64,000 nucleotides of DNA from Methylomonas rosea (GTDB lineage: Bacteria; Pseudomonadota; Gammaproteobacteria; Methylococcales; Methylomonadaceae). A program made the translations under genes and the position numbers. This document shows, piece by piece, positions 23,411 through 33,932 of the stretch. Under the pieces are notes generated by a model. That model saw only the letters and a program-made list of their open reading frames with translations. It made no database searches and was not told the origin of the DNA. Where the stretch lies: NCBI RefSeq assembly GCF_024505055.1, contig NZ_JANIBL010000003.1, positions 59,540-123,539 of the forward strand, read 5' to 3'. Positions within the stretch are counted from its first letter, which is position 1. Each line of letters starts with the position of its first letter.

Positions 23411-23692
23411 TTAAAGCACACCCCGCTCTATCTCCTGCAAATAGATAAATTCCGGTGCTTTTACGCCGGCCTGTTTTCTGATTTCCGCCAACTCCGCGGA
23501 CTCGAAAAAGCGCCGGGCATGATCCAGCGAGGTCCAAGCAGAAAAGTGGACGATGTTATTCGCATCGTCGTCGTAGCGCAGCAACTGGTAGCTGATTTCT
23601 CCGGCGCGCTTTCTAATCTCGGCGGCCTGATCGAAAATCTGCTTCCAGGCCGGGTATGCAGCGACCTCATGGATGATTAATACGTGTGGCAT
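23411..23692 (-). CDS. Antibiotic biosynthesis monooxygenase (ABM)-like protein
   Basis: A 93-residue single-domain protein of the dimeric alpha/beta barrel ABM-like group. It reads MPHVLIIHEVAAYPAWKQIF, then SYQLLRYDDDANNIVHFSAW and a final EFIYLQEIE strand. Members of this subgroup are small cytoplasmic proteins, often of unknown substrate, alongside stress or redox genes. It lies 24 bases after the cupin gene on the same strand, so the two are probably one transcript. Confidence 0.8.
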   Translation of the reverse strand: MPHVLIIHEVAAYPAWKQIFDQAAEIRKRAGEISYQLLRYDDDANNIVHFSAWTSLDHARRFFESAELAEIRKQAGVKAPEFIYLQEIERGVL

Positions 23693-23716
23693 AGACGCTC
23701 TCGTTCGGTCCTTTGT

Positions 23717-24193
23717 TTAGTATGGTTCGCCGTCTTTACGGGTAAACCGCCAGTTGCCGTCAACGAAACTCGCTTGCAAATCGTCGTCCGGGTAAATTAC
23801 CGCATCTCCAACAGTCCTATCGCCTATTTCCAGGTACTGCACCTCTTCATTCGAGCGATTCAGCAGTTGATGCGCATTACCGGTGCCGGCTTTAAATCCC
23901 GCGCACATTCCCGGCGCAAGCGGGGTTTCGCCGGTGTCCGTTACCAGTGTCGGGTGGCCTTGCAGTATGTAAATAAACTCGTCTTGCAGCGAATGAGTGT
24001 GGCGTAAAGCCGAACTGGCGCCGGGCGCCAGCTTGGTTAGATTGACACCAAAATTTGCCAGGCCGAATACATCGCCGAGGCGGCGCTTTTCTCGCCCCGC
24101 CATGCGCGAGGCAAACGGTTCCGGATAGAGTGATGTGGTTCGTGCCGTGACGTCTGCCGCCGGCACGGCGATTGGAGTATGTTTATCGTTCAT
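23717..24193 (-). CDS. Cupin domain protein
   Basis: A 158-residue single-domain cupin. The first motif RHTHSLQDEFIYILQG gives the HxH...E metal set, with the H pair near the middle of the protein. The second motif is GTGNAHQLLNRSNEEVQYLE, whose H is the fourth ligand. The rest, including LAPGMCAGF, forms the barrel. The substrate is unknown; such proteins are often annotated as sugar or auxin-binding-like cupins. The ATG at 24193 follows GGGA. It is upstream of, and probably co-transcribed with, the ABM-like gene. Confidence 0.85.
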   Translation of the reverse strand: MNDKHTPIAVPAADVTARTTSLYPEPFASRMAGREKRRLGDVFGLANFGVNLTKLAPGASSALRHTHSLQDEFIYILQGHPTLVTDTGETPLAPGMCAGFKAGTGNAHQLLNRSNEEVQYLEIGDRTVGDAVIYPDDDLQASFVDGNWRFTRKDGEPY

Positions 24194-24255
24194 GGTGTCC
24201 CGCAAGTAGAAATCCGCGCGCCGAGCCTAACGCCTTAAACGTCACGCCCGGTATT

Positions 24256-25104
24256 TTAAAATCCGGTGGATATTAGCCTGGAGCTCTGGACGCGATGGCC
24301 GAGCTGGCTGGCTCCCTGGACAAACACGCGTTTACCCCAGAGTGCCGATATAATCAAGCTTGCCTCTTCGATCGCGGTGCTGGAAAAAAAGCTGACCTCT
24401 GCGGCCCGCTCACCGGAAATAGACATAAGATTGCCGTTCAGACGCCGCACCAGTTCTTTTGCCACGGCGGTGGCCGGGTCTATTATCGCCACATCCGGCC
24501 CAACGATGTCACGAATCAGCGGCGCCAGAAACGGGTAATGCGTGCAGCCCAGCACGATGGTATCGGCGCCAGCCCGCAGCAAAGGTGCTAGATAGCGCAC
24601 CAAAAGTTCGCGCGTGGCCTCGCTGTGCAATTGCGCCTTTTCAACTTGTTCGACCAGACCGGGACAAGGCTGCAACAGTATTTCAATGTCCTTACCGTAA
24701 GCCGCGCACAGCCGGGCCACACTTGGGCTGGCCAGTGTGCGGCTGGTGGCCAGCACGCCGACCACCCCGGATTTAGTGGTTTGCGCGGCCGGCTTGATGG
24801 CTGGCTCCATCGCCACCACCGGCACCGGACACCAAGCACGCAGCTTTTCAATCGCGACCACCGTGGCGGTGTTGCACGCCACCACGATGGCCTTCACGCC
24901 GGCATCGAGCAGCAATTCGGTGATCGTTGTGGCTCTATCCGCAATAAAATCCGCATCCCGGTCGCCGTAGGGCGCATAGCCGGAGTCAGCCACATAGAGC
25001 AAGTCTTCCATAGGTAGCTCTGCGCGGATTGCCCGCAGCACGGACAGACCGCCGACACCTGAATCGAATACGCCAATGGGGGCATCAGTGCGCAACGCTG
25101 TCAT
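24256..25104 (-). CDS. murI: Glutamate racemase
   Basis: Converts L- to D-glutamate for peptidoglycan. The 282-residue protein opens IGVFDSGVGGLSVLRAI and has both catalytic cysteines, in VVACNTATVVAIEKL (first) and VLGCTHYPFLAPLI (second), with the D-S-G and Y-G-D-R (APYGDRDADFI) substrate loops. Length is typical. The ATG at 25104 is used; a TTG 27 bases upstream is in frame. It is a single gene between the cupin pair and a glutathione S-transferase. Confidence 0.93.
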   Translation of the reverse strand: MTALRTDAPIGVFDSGVGGLSVLRAIRAELPMEDLLYVADSGYAPYGDRDADFIADRATTITELLLDAGVKAIVVACNTATVVAIEKLRAWCPVPVVAMEPAIKPAAQTTKSGVVGVLATSRTLASPSVARLCAAYGKDIEILLQPCPGLVEQVEKAQLHSEATRELLVRYLAPLLRAGADTIVLGCTHYPFLAPLIRDIVGPDVAIIDPATAVAKELVRRLNGNLMSISGERAAEVSFFSSTAIEEASLIISALWGKRVFVQGASQLGHRVQSSRLISTGF

Positions 25105-25143
25105 TGATGGATGCAGTCTGGTTTTAGGCAATTTGTAAATTGC

Positions 25144-25770
25144 TCACGCTTGGCGCTGTTGCAAATACGCTTCGTTTAGGCTAATGGCTTGCAGGGCAGC
25201 CGGACGTGCATAGATCCGCGCCACATAGTCCTCGAACAGCGGACGCTTGTCGATGGTGCCAAACATCATCCCCCAACCCAGCTGCGAGCCGACGTACACA
25301 TCTGCCGCAGTAAATTGTTCGCCGCAAATATAAGGTCCGGGCAACAGCGCCTTTTCGACGGCATCGATTGCTGCCTCGTAATTGCCAAAGCCGACAAAGC
25401 CGTTCCTGCCCTCGGGCACCTGCCAACCGAGCGCCCTGGCGGTAACGGCCTGCTCCAGCGGACCGGCCGCGAAAAACAGCCAACGGAAATAATCGGCGCG
25501 CGCGGGATGGTTTGCGGCCGGAAGCAGATTTTTCTCCGGAAAACGATCAGCCAAATATGCGCAAATCGCAGCGGTTTCGGTAACGAACGCATTGCCGTGT
25601 CTCAGCGCTGGCACCTTGCCCATCGGGTTAACAGCGAGATAGTCGGCACTTTTCATCGCGGCGCCAAATTCCAGCCAGACCGTTTCGTAAGGCTCGCGTA
25701 GTTCTTCTAGCATCCAGTGGACGATGCGCCCACGCGACTGCGGATTGGTATAAAACACCAGATCATTCAT
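25144..25770 (-). CDS. Glutathione S-transferase family protein
   Basis: A 208-residue GST. The thioredoxin-like N-terminal half carries FYTNPQSRGRIVHWMLEEL, the cis-proline GKVPALRHGN and the E-T-A glutathione gamma-glutamyl contact (VTETAAICAYLADRF). The all-helical C-terminal half ends with TAADVYVGSQLGWGMMFGTI. The family conjugates glutathione to electrophiles or reduces peroxides. GGAGAACGC gives a strong ribosome site before ATG 25770; a longer in-frame start is rejected. The following 208 bases up to the histidine kinase hold no gene. Confidence 0.9.
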   Translation of the reverse strand: MNDLVFYTNPQSRGRIVHWMLEELREPYETVWLEFGAAMKSADYLAVNPMGKVPALRHGNAFVTETAAICAYLADRFPEKNLLPAANHPARADYFRWLFFAAGPLEQAVTARALGWQVPEGRNGFVGFGNYEAAIDAVEKALLPGPYICGEQFTAADVYVGSQLGWGMMFGTIDKRPLFEDYVARIYARPAALQAISLNEAYLQQRQA

Positions 25771-25978
25771 TGTGCGTTCTCCTTGGCTGGATGGTTGAAC
25801 TAACGGCAATATGGCGCCGGATTTTACACTGATAAACTTAACCCGACGCTGATGATCTTGATCGGCATAGCAGCCTACCAATTTCAAAAAAATGATGGTC
25901 GTCTAAAGCCAAAGCAGGTGAATGCTCAACGAAAGCGCTCAGGCAGGAGCCACCAGGTAAACATAAAAAATCGCGCAA

Positions 25979-28900
25979 CTACCCCAATGGTTCCAGCGCA
26001 GTCAGCGTTTCAGTCATTACCCGTTTGAACTCGGCGTAGTCGGCCTGATTTAAACTGTCATGCTTTAGCGACATATAAAATTTCGTCGCGGCCAGTTCTA
26101 AGCGGCTTGCTCCCAAGTTAGCGGCGACGCCTTTCAAACCGTGCAGCATGTCCCGCGCTTTTTGAAAATCCCGCTTATCCAGCAAATTATCAAGTTCTGT
26201 TAACGTGCTTGCCGAGCTAGTTCTGAAACTGTTGAGCAACTCGCTCAAAAAACCTTCGTCGCCATCCAACAGATCCAGAGTATTACTGAAATCAAAACCG
26301 GGCAAATCCCGTAAGCTGAACGACGAAACGCGATGCTCGTTCTTAAAAGCCCCGTTAGCCGAATCGCCAACAGCGCCTTTACCGATCTGTTTGCACAACA
26401 CCTCAATCAGCAGCATCGGTTGAATCGGTTTGACCACAAACTCGTTCATACCGCTGGCCAGGCATTTGTCCCGCTCCTCCTGGGTCACGCCGGCGCTCAG
26501 TGCGATAATCGGCAGCGCTTTATACTCGGGGTTCCGGCGTATCTGTTCGGTGGCGGCCAGGCCGCTCATCACCGGCATATGAATATCCATCAGCACCGCA
26601 TCATAAGTATGCTCTGCCAGCAAGGCCAAGGCATCGCGGCCGTTGCCGGCAAGATCGACGCTAACCCCGCATAACGCCAAAAATTCCTGCAAAATTTTCT
26701 GATTGATCACATGATCTTCGGCTACCAGGATACGCATACCCCGCAATGCGGCGCCGCGCTCGCCAAGCGTCTTTGCCAACCCACCCGCCTGGGTTTCGGT
26801 ATGTGGCCGCGCCGCCGGCAAGTCGGCTTGCTGCGCGGCAACGCCCAGCACTAACTCAAAACTAAAATTCGAACCCAAGCCCGGATTACTTTCGACATTA
26901 AAATCGCTACCCATCACTTGCAGCAGTTTTTGGCTGATGCTCAAGCCCAGCCCGGTACCACCAAAGCGGCGAGTAATCGACGTATCCAGCTGGCTAAAGG
27001 ATTGAAACAGCTTGGGCAGATCCGCTTCGGGAATGCCGATACCGGTATCCACAACACTAAAACGTATCCTGGCCTGGGCACCGTTTAAATCGACTAAGGC
27101 CACCCGCAAAGTGACGCTGCCCTGCTCGGTGAACTTAAGCGCATTGCCCAGCAGATTGGAGAGAATCTGTTGCAAGCGCAATGCATCCCCCACCAAGCTT
27201 AAGGGTACGCCGGGCGCAACGTCTATCTTGAAGTCCAGACATTTTTCCGCTGCATACAAGGCAAACAAATTATGCAGATTATCCAGCACGTTATTCAGGT
27301 TGAAATCGACCTGTTCGATACCCAGTTTACCGGCCTCCATTTTCGAGAAGTCGAGAATATCGTTAAGTATGCCGAGCAAACTGACCGAACTGCCGTGGAT
27401 TTTTTGCAGATAATCCCTTACCTCCGCCGATACCGGCTTATTCAACGCCAGCTGCGACAAACCGATCACCGCGTTCATCGGCGTGCGGATTTCGTGCGAC
27501 ATGTTGGCCAGGAACTCCGATTTGAAGGCCGCCATGCTCTCGGCAGCCTCCTTGGCTTCGATCAAGGCTTGCTCCACCCGCTTCTGCTCGCTAAGATCGC
27601 GAACCACGCTTTGTAACACCAAGTGGCCGTCCAGACTAACCCGAGCCAACGTCACCTGCGCCGGGAAAACACTGCCGTCGGCACGCCGATGCAGCCACTC
27701 GAATTCCAAGTGACCGTTTTTGATCGCGGTAGCCATATATTCGTTCGCCAACTCTAGCGAAGCTCTCCCATCGGCTTGGTTTGGCGGGGAAACCGTGCCT
27801 GGGTGCATACGGCAAAACTCGGAAACGGCATCATAGCCGAATAAATCCAAGGTGGCCTGATTGCAATCCAAAAATCCGCTGCTGTCGGCCATCATTACCG
27901 CATCATGCGAACTATTGAACAGCTTTCGATATTTCAACTCACTTTGCCGCAGAACTTCTTTATTGGCTTTGGCTTGCGTAACGTCCTCGGCGATGAACCA
28001 AATATAATCTTGACCTTCGGTGCCGGCGACCTTGGTACCGCTCAGTTGCAACGACACCGGCCGCCCTCTCTTATGGATGAACGTGGCTTCGTCGGAACCG
28101 TATTGTCCGGTTTTCGCCAGCCAATTTAATTGCTCGTCCAAACTCTGCTCTTTATCGGCGGATAAGCTCAGATAATCGAGTTGTTTTAGTTCTTCCGCCG
28201 CATATCCCGTCATCCGTTGGAACGCATGGTTGAATTCAACGAACTTGCCGTGCACGTCCAGCAAAGCGATACCTAAGGGCGACAGTTCATACAGGTCCTG
28301 AAGCTTTTGCCCCTTCTCCGCCAAACTGATATACGCATCCTTTAAACTTAAGTTTGCCGCATCGAGTTGAGCGGTACGCTGATCGACCAGTGCCGCCACC
28401 ATCGCCGCTCTGCCGGTAGCCGATAATAGATACACGCTTAGCAGCATGGTAAACAGCAATCCGCCCAGTAACACCATCCACGGTAGCCAGGAGGCATGCG
28501 TCGAAACGAAGGTAGCCTCCGGCTGGACAATAATTTCCAGCATACGATTGCCGAAGCGGATGGATTGCCTGGACTCGCTTATACCGGTCTTCGCCGCGTT
28601 CAGCGTTCCGTGTAAAAGCGCGCTGTGGTTTTCCGCATCGTAATAGAGAATCGCCACATTCATATTGTCAAGATTTAAACCTTGCATGGCAGCATTCACT
28701 AAAGAATCAATTCGCACCACTGTCGACAAAAACCCGCTAAACGTCGACTCCGCGCCCGTGGAACTAGCAAGGTAGACAGGCATCATCAGCAATACGGCTT
28801 GATTAGGTTGACCGTCTTGCACCAGTTGAATGGGCCGGGTGACGCTAACTGCTTGACTGGCCTTGGCTTCGGTTAGCGCTTCTCTGCGAACGGACTCGGA

Positions 28901-29941
28901 ACTCAAATCAAAACCCAGCGCTGGTCTATTGGTGGCTAAAGGCTCGATATAGGTGACAGGGAAATACTCGGCACGCTCCTGGGCCTTGATAAACTGCCGA
29001 TCCGTGCCAAGCTCCTTGATCGTAAAATCCTTGTACCCTTGATCACGGAACGACTGTTCGTAAGACGCCCGCTGTTCGCTCGGGATCTGCGATACCCAAC
29101 TCAGCGCTTGAATATGCGTATTCTGTGTCAACACACTATTAGCAAAAACGCCGAATTTATCCCGATCAACCGGGCCGGCCGCTTGAAAAAAACTATTTAG
29201 CGAAAAAGACGCTTTCAGAACTGCGGAAAAGTTCTCCGCCAAGGCTTTATTGACCGCACTGGCATTGTTGTCGAAATGCAGTTGCAGCCGGCTGTCTTCC
29301 GCTCGCAAAACCAGCACGAAAGTCACGATCAGTCCCGCCAACATCGCTACCATAGGCATGGCTACACCCAGTAATCTGGGGCGCCAGAGCATTCTTGGCT
29401 CTGCAAACAAGCAAAACACCAGAGGCGATATGATGATGGTTCCCAGACAATCGCCTATCCACCAATTCCACCAAGCAATCGAAATGTTGGCATGGGTTAC
29501 CACATCGAATCCCGCTAAAGTACCCACCCCGGCGGAGGCAGCGATCAAGCAACCCAAAGGCCCAACCAGTAACACATAGCGGAAAATATTTTTGCCGTTA
29601 TCCAGACGCGGTACGCCAGGCTCCAGAAAGCGTTGCGACAGCCAGGCACCGGCCAGTGCTTGTAAAGTGCTGCCGACAGCGATCCCCATCGCCACGAAAA
29701 CCGTCGGCGGCGTCAAATAGCCGCTTAAATCGTACCCGTACAACAGATTTGTCAGGAACGATCCGAACCATATTCCCGGCCAGATTCTGTTACCCCAAAG
29801 CAGCACCGCAGCCAACGCAATGCCGGCCGGCGGCCAAATCGGGCTGGCATAGCCCGGTGGTATCGCCAAGCGCAGGGCTGCCCAACCGGCCACGACAATG
29901 CTTGCTGTCAGAAAAATATATCGGTAAAAGCTCAAACGCAT
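25979..29941 (-). CDS. Hybrid histidine kinase MASE1-CHASE-PAS-PAS-HisKA-HATPase-REC-Hpt
   Basis: A 1320-residue membrane phosphorelay kinase. A MASE1 multi-helix region (residues about 8 to 275) is followed by a periplasmic CHASE domain (about 275 to 520), another helix, two PAS domains (about 560 to 800), HisKA with H816 in NMSHEIRTPMN, a HATPase with VDTGIGIPEADLPKLFQSFS and GGTGLGLSIS, a receiver with phospho-acceptor D1119 (VLMDIHMPVMSG), and a C-terminal Hpt with H1267 (DMLHGLKGVAANLG). The ligand is unknown; MASE1 and CHASE suggest small extracytoplasmic or membrane signals. No response regulator is adjacent. A longer start at 30043 is rejected because MASE1 begins at 29941. Confidence 0.9.
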   Translation of the reverse strand: MRLSFYRYIFLTASIVVAGWAALRLAIPPGYASPIWPPAGIALAAVLLWGNRIWPGIWFGSFLTNLLYGYDLSGYLTPPTVFVAMGIAVGSTLQALAGAWLSQRFLEPGVPRLDNGKNIFRYVLLVGPLGCLIAASAGVGTLAGFDVVTHANISIAWWNWWIGDCLGTIIISPLVFCLFAEPRMLWRPRLLGVAMPMVAMLAGLIVTFVLVLRAEDSRLQLHFDNNASAVNKALAENFSAVLKASFSLNSFFQAAGPVDRDKFGVFANSVLTQNTHIQALSWVSQIPSEQRASYEQSFRDQGYKDFTIKELGTDRQFIKAQERAEYFPVTYIEPLATNRPALGFDLSSESVRREALTEAKASQAVSVTRPIQLVQDGQPNQAVLLMMPVYLASSTGAESTFSGFLSTVVRIDSLVNAAMQGLNLDNMNVAILYYDAENHSALLHGTLNAAKTGISESRQSIRFGNRMLEIIVQPEATFVSTHASWLPWMVLLGGLLFTMLLSVYLLSATGRAAMVAALVDQRTAQLDAANLSLKDAYISLAEKGQKLQDLYELSPLGIALLDVHGKFVEFNHAFQRMTGYAAEELKQLDYLSLSADKEQSLDEQLNWLAKTGQYGSDEATFIHKRGRPVSLQLSGTKVAGTEGQDYIWFIAEDVTQAKANKEVLRQSELKYRKLFNSSHDAVMMADSSGFLDCNQATLDLFGYDAVSEFCRMHPGTVSPPNQADGRASLELANEYMATAIKNGHLEFEWLHRRADGSVFPAQVTLARVSLDGHLVLQSVVRDLSEQKRVEQALIEAKEAAESMAAFKSEFLANMSHEIRTPMNAVIGLSQLALNKPVSAEVRDYLQKIHGSSVSLLGILNDILDFSKMEAGKLGIEQVDFNLNNVLDNLHNLFALYAAEKCLDFKIDVAPGVPLSLVGDALRLQQILSNLLGNALKFTEQGSVTLRVALVDLNGAQARIRFSVVDTGIGIPEADLPKLFQSFSQLDTSITRRFGGTGLGLSISQKLLQVMGSDFNVESNPGLGSNFSFELVLGVAAQQADLPAARPHTETQAGGLAKTLGERGAALRGMRILVAEDHVINQKILQEFLALCGVSVDLAGNGRDALALLAEHTYDAVLMDIHMPVMSGLAATEQIRRNPEYKALPIIALSAGVTQEERDKCLASGMNEFVVKPIQPMLLIEVLCKQIGKGAVGDSANGAFKNEHRVSSFSLRDLPGFDFSNTLDLLDGDEGFLSELLNSFRTSSASTLTELDNLLDKRDFQKARDMLHGLKGVAANLGASRLELAATKFYMSLKHDSLNQADYAEFKRVMTETLTALEPLG

Positions 29942-30151
29942 GCGTTCTCTGTCCAACACACTATCAGAAATGAGATGAAGATTATAGGTCAAATGCTGAT
30001 AGGATTGGCGGCCAAGCAAAACCTGAACAATCGAATGTTGCAAGGCCTCTCAGCACCCTGCCTGTGGGAATGTTAACCCGGCCCTAAATTCCCCGTGAAA
30101 GCTGGAGCTGCGCTATTTAAGAACCGGGGGATAGGCCTTTTTGATGAGTGT

Positions 30152-31201
30152 TTAGACCGGCAAAGTTGCCATATCGATCACGAAGCGGTATTTCACGTCG
30201 CTTTTCAACATGCGTTGATAGGCATCATTGATCCCAGCCATCGGAATCAACTCAATGTCGGAAACAATGCCGTGCTCGGCGCAGAAATCCAACATTTCCT
30301 GGGTTTCGCTAATACCGCCGATCAGCGATCCGGCCAGTGCCCGGCGGCGGAATATCAGGTTGCCGACATTCGGCGACGGATGCGGCTCCGACGGTACGCC
30401 AACCAGACACATCGTGCCATCACGCTTCAACAGACTCAGATACTGATCCAGATCGTGTTGCGCGGCGACGGTATTTAAAATGAAATCGAAGCTGTTTAAA
30501 TGCTTTTCCATTTCGTCGGCATGTTTGGAAATCACCACCTCGCTCGCCCCCAAGCGCTTGGCATCGGCTTCCTTGCCTGGCGAAGTCGTAAACAGTACGA
30601 CTTCCGCGCCAAAAGCATGCGCGAATTTCAGTCCCATGTGACCCAAGCCGCCCAGCCCAACGATGCCAACTTTGTGGCCTTTGCCGATTTTCCAGTGCCG
30701 CAACGGCGAATAGGTGGTGATACCGGCGCATAACAAGGGGGCTACCGCGGATAGCTCAAGTTTATCGGAAACATGCAATACAAAACCCTGATCGACCACG
30801 ATCTGGTTGGAGTAGCCGCCATAAGTCATTTTGCCGGTATGTTTGTCCGGGCTGTTGTAGGTAAATATTGTCTGATCGCAAAATTGCTCCTGATGATCCT
30901 GACAATCGGGACAGACACCGCAAGAGTCGACCATGCAGCCCACCCCAGCCAAATCACCCAGCTTGAAATTGGTGACGTGGGAGCCGACTTCCACGACTCT
31001 GCCGACAATTTCGTGCCCCGGCACTATCGGAAACGTGGTACCGCGCCATTCGTTGCGCACCTGATGCAAATCGCTATGGCAAACGCCGCAATAGAGAATT
31101 TCGATACGCACATCCTCCGGGCCGGGTTGCCGGCGCTCAAAATGAAATGAGCGTAGCGGTGTTTGCGGGTTGTAGGCAGCATAGCCAACCGTTTTAAGCA
31201 T
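30152..31201 (-). CDS. Zinc-dependent alcohol dehydrogenase, YahK/cinnamyl-alcohol type
   Basis: A 349-residue medium-chain dehydrogenase, probably reducing aldehydes with NADPH. Catalytic zinc ligands are C in YCGVCHSDLHQV and H/E in VPGHEIVG. The structural zinc cysteines lie in DSCGVCPDCQDHQEQFC. The Rossmann motif is VGIVGLGGLGHMG near residues 180 to 192. Overall it resembles the cinnamyl-alcohol dehydrogenase/YahK subgroup. In a methylotroph it could handle aldehydes, but the substrate cannot be read from sequence. It is a single leftward gene. Confidence 0.88.
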   Translation of the reverse strand: MLKTVGYAAYNPQTPLRSFHFERRQPGPEDVRIEILYCGVCHSDLHQVRNEWRGTTFPIVPGHEIVGRVVEVGSHVTNFKLGDLAGVGCMVDSCGVCPDCQDHQEQFCDQTIFTYNSPDKHTGKMTYGGYSNQIVVDQGFVLHVSDKLELSAVAPLLCAGITTYSPLRHWKIGKGHKVGIVGLGGLGHMGLKFAHAFGAEVVLFTTSPGKEADAKRLGASEVVISKHADEMEKHLNSFDFILNTVAAQHDLDQYLSLLKRDGTMCLVGVPSEPHPSPNVGNLIFRRRALAGSLIGGISETQEMLDFCAEHGIVSDIELIPMAGINDAYQRMLKSDVKYRFVIDMATLPV

Positions 31202-31287
31202 ATCGATCTCCTGCGTTTAGAGGGTGCACTTATTGCCCGCGCTAGCCAGTTAACGTGACCGGACGGGGCAACAGCCAATTCCGGGCG

Positions 31288-32632
<1,345 letters not shown>

Positions 32633-32633
32633 T

Positions 32634-33932
32634 TTACTTACCGGCACCCACCGTCACGGTTTGCAACAACTCCGGTTTTACCCGGCGTTTGAACGCATCC
32701 TTGATTTGCTCGATGCTGACGGCTTCCACATTGCTTTGAAAGGTATCCAGATAATCCAAGGGTTGCTGATAAAAGCCAATCATCGCCACATAGTCTGTGA
32801 GCTTGCTGTTGGTATCGAAACGCATCGCAAAGCCGCCGGTGATGTTTTGCTTGGCGGCGGTCAGTTCCTTCTCGCTCGGACCTTTATCCAGAAACTCGTT
32901 GAAGGTCTTCAGCAATACGTCCAAGGCCTGCTCGGTCTGATCGTTGCGGGTTTGTAAACTCATCATGAACGGTCCTTGACGGTACATCGGCGCGAACACG
33001 CTGTAAGCGCCGTAAGCCAAACCGCGTTTCTCCCGCACTTCTTCAAATAAGCGGGACACCATGCTGCCGCCACCCAAAATATGGTTACCCACATACAGCG
33101 CAAAATAGTCCGGGTCTTTGCGATACGTGCCGGGCAAACCGACCAGGACATGGGTTTGCGTGGACGGAAACTCAATATGCTGTTTGCTGGCTTTACCGGG
33201 CATCGTCACCGCCGGAATTTCCGCAGGCTTACTGCCGACCGGCAGCTTGCTTAGCACCTGATTAGCGGTTTGTTCGGCTTGCTCACGACTGACGTCGCCG
33301 ACGATAACCACCATCGCATTGGCCGCCACATAGTATTTTTGATAAAAGCTTTTCAGATCGTCAGCGCTAAAACCAGCCACGGTTTCCACCACCCCCGTTT
33401 CGGGATGTGCGTAGGGATGATCGCCATACAGCGCTTTGTTGAAGGCGATGCCGGCCAATTCGCCGGGTGATTCTTCCCGGTGTTTCAAACCGGCCAGGGT
33501 ACGGGCTTTTTCCCGCTCAAAGTCGGCTTGATTAAAGGCCGGCTTGCTCAACACGGTTTCGAAGGTAGCCAGGGCTTTGTCGAACAAGGCTTTCTCGGTT
33601 AGCGTGCGCACCGCCAACCAAGCCATGTCTTCGCTGACGCCGGCCGAATAGTTGGCGCCTACCGATTCGAAGCGTTGGGCGATGTCATCGGCGCTCAAAT
33701 CCCCAGCCCCGCTATCCAGCAAGGCGGAGGTCAGCGCGGCGACGCCGAATTGCGCGTCGTCGCGGGCACTGCCGGCATCGAACACCACCCGCACATCCAC
33801 CATCGGCAAGCCTGCTGTGCGCACGTAATAAACCCGGCTGCCTTGCGGGGTTTGCCAGTTTTCGATTTTAGCCGCTGACCAGACTGTCTGGCTCAACAGC
33901 AATAGTGCCAAGCCGATGAAATTAAAACGCAT
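32634..33932 (-). CDS. M16-family peptidase homologue, non-catalytic subunit
   Basis: A 432-residue exported protein (signal peptide ending near TVWSAAK) of the insulinase-like M16 fold. The expected HxxEH zinc site is absent: the region reads FGVAALTSALLDSGAGDLSA, so this half probably has no zinc-peptidase activity. The second half keeps the R/Y substrate-site pattern (KRGLAYGAYSVFAP). M16 enzymes often work as heterodimers of one active and one inactive subunit; the adjacent upstream gene has the active motif. The two overlap by 11 bases. Likely a periplasmic peptide-degrading pair. Confidence 0.85.
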   Translation of the reverse strand: MRFNFIGLALLLLSQTVWSAAKIENWQTPQGSRVYYVRTAGLPMVDVRVVFDAGSARDDAQFGVAALTSALLDSGAGDLSADDIAQRFESVGANYSAGVSEDMAWLAVRTLTEKALFDKALATFETVLSKPAFNQADFEREKARTLAGLKHREESPGELAGIAFNKALYGDHPYAHPETGVVETVAGFSADDLKSFYQKYYVAANAMVVIVGDVSREQAEQTANQVLSKLPVGSKPAEIPAVTMPGKASKQHIEFPSTQTHVLVGLPGTYRKDPDYFALYVGNHILGGGSMVSRLFEEVREKRGLAYGAYSVFAPMYRQGPFMMSLQTRNDQTEQALDVLLKTFNEFLDKGPSEKELTAAKQNITGGFAMRFDTNSKLTDYVAMIGFYQQPLDYLDTFQSNVEAVSIEQIKDAFKRRVKPELLQTVTVGAGK

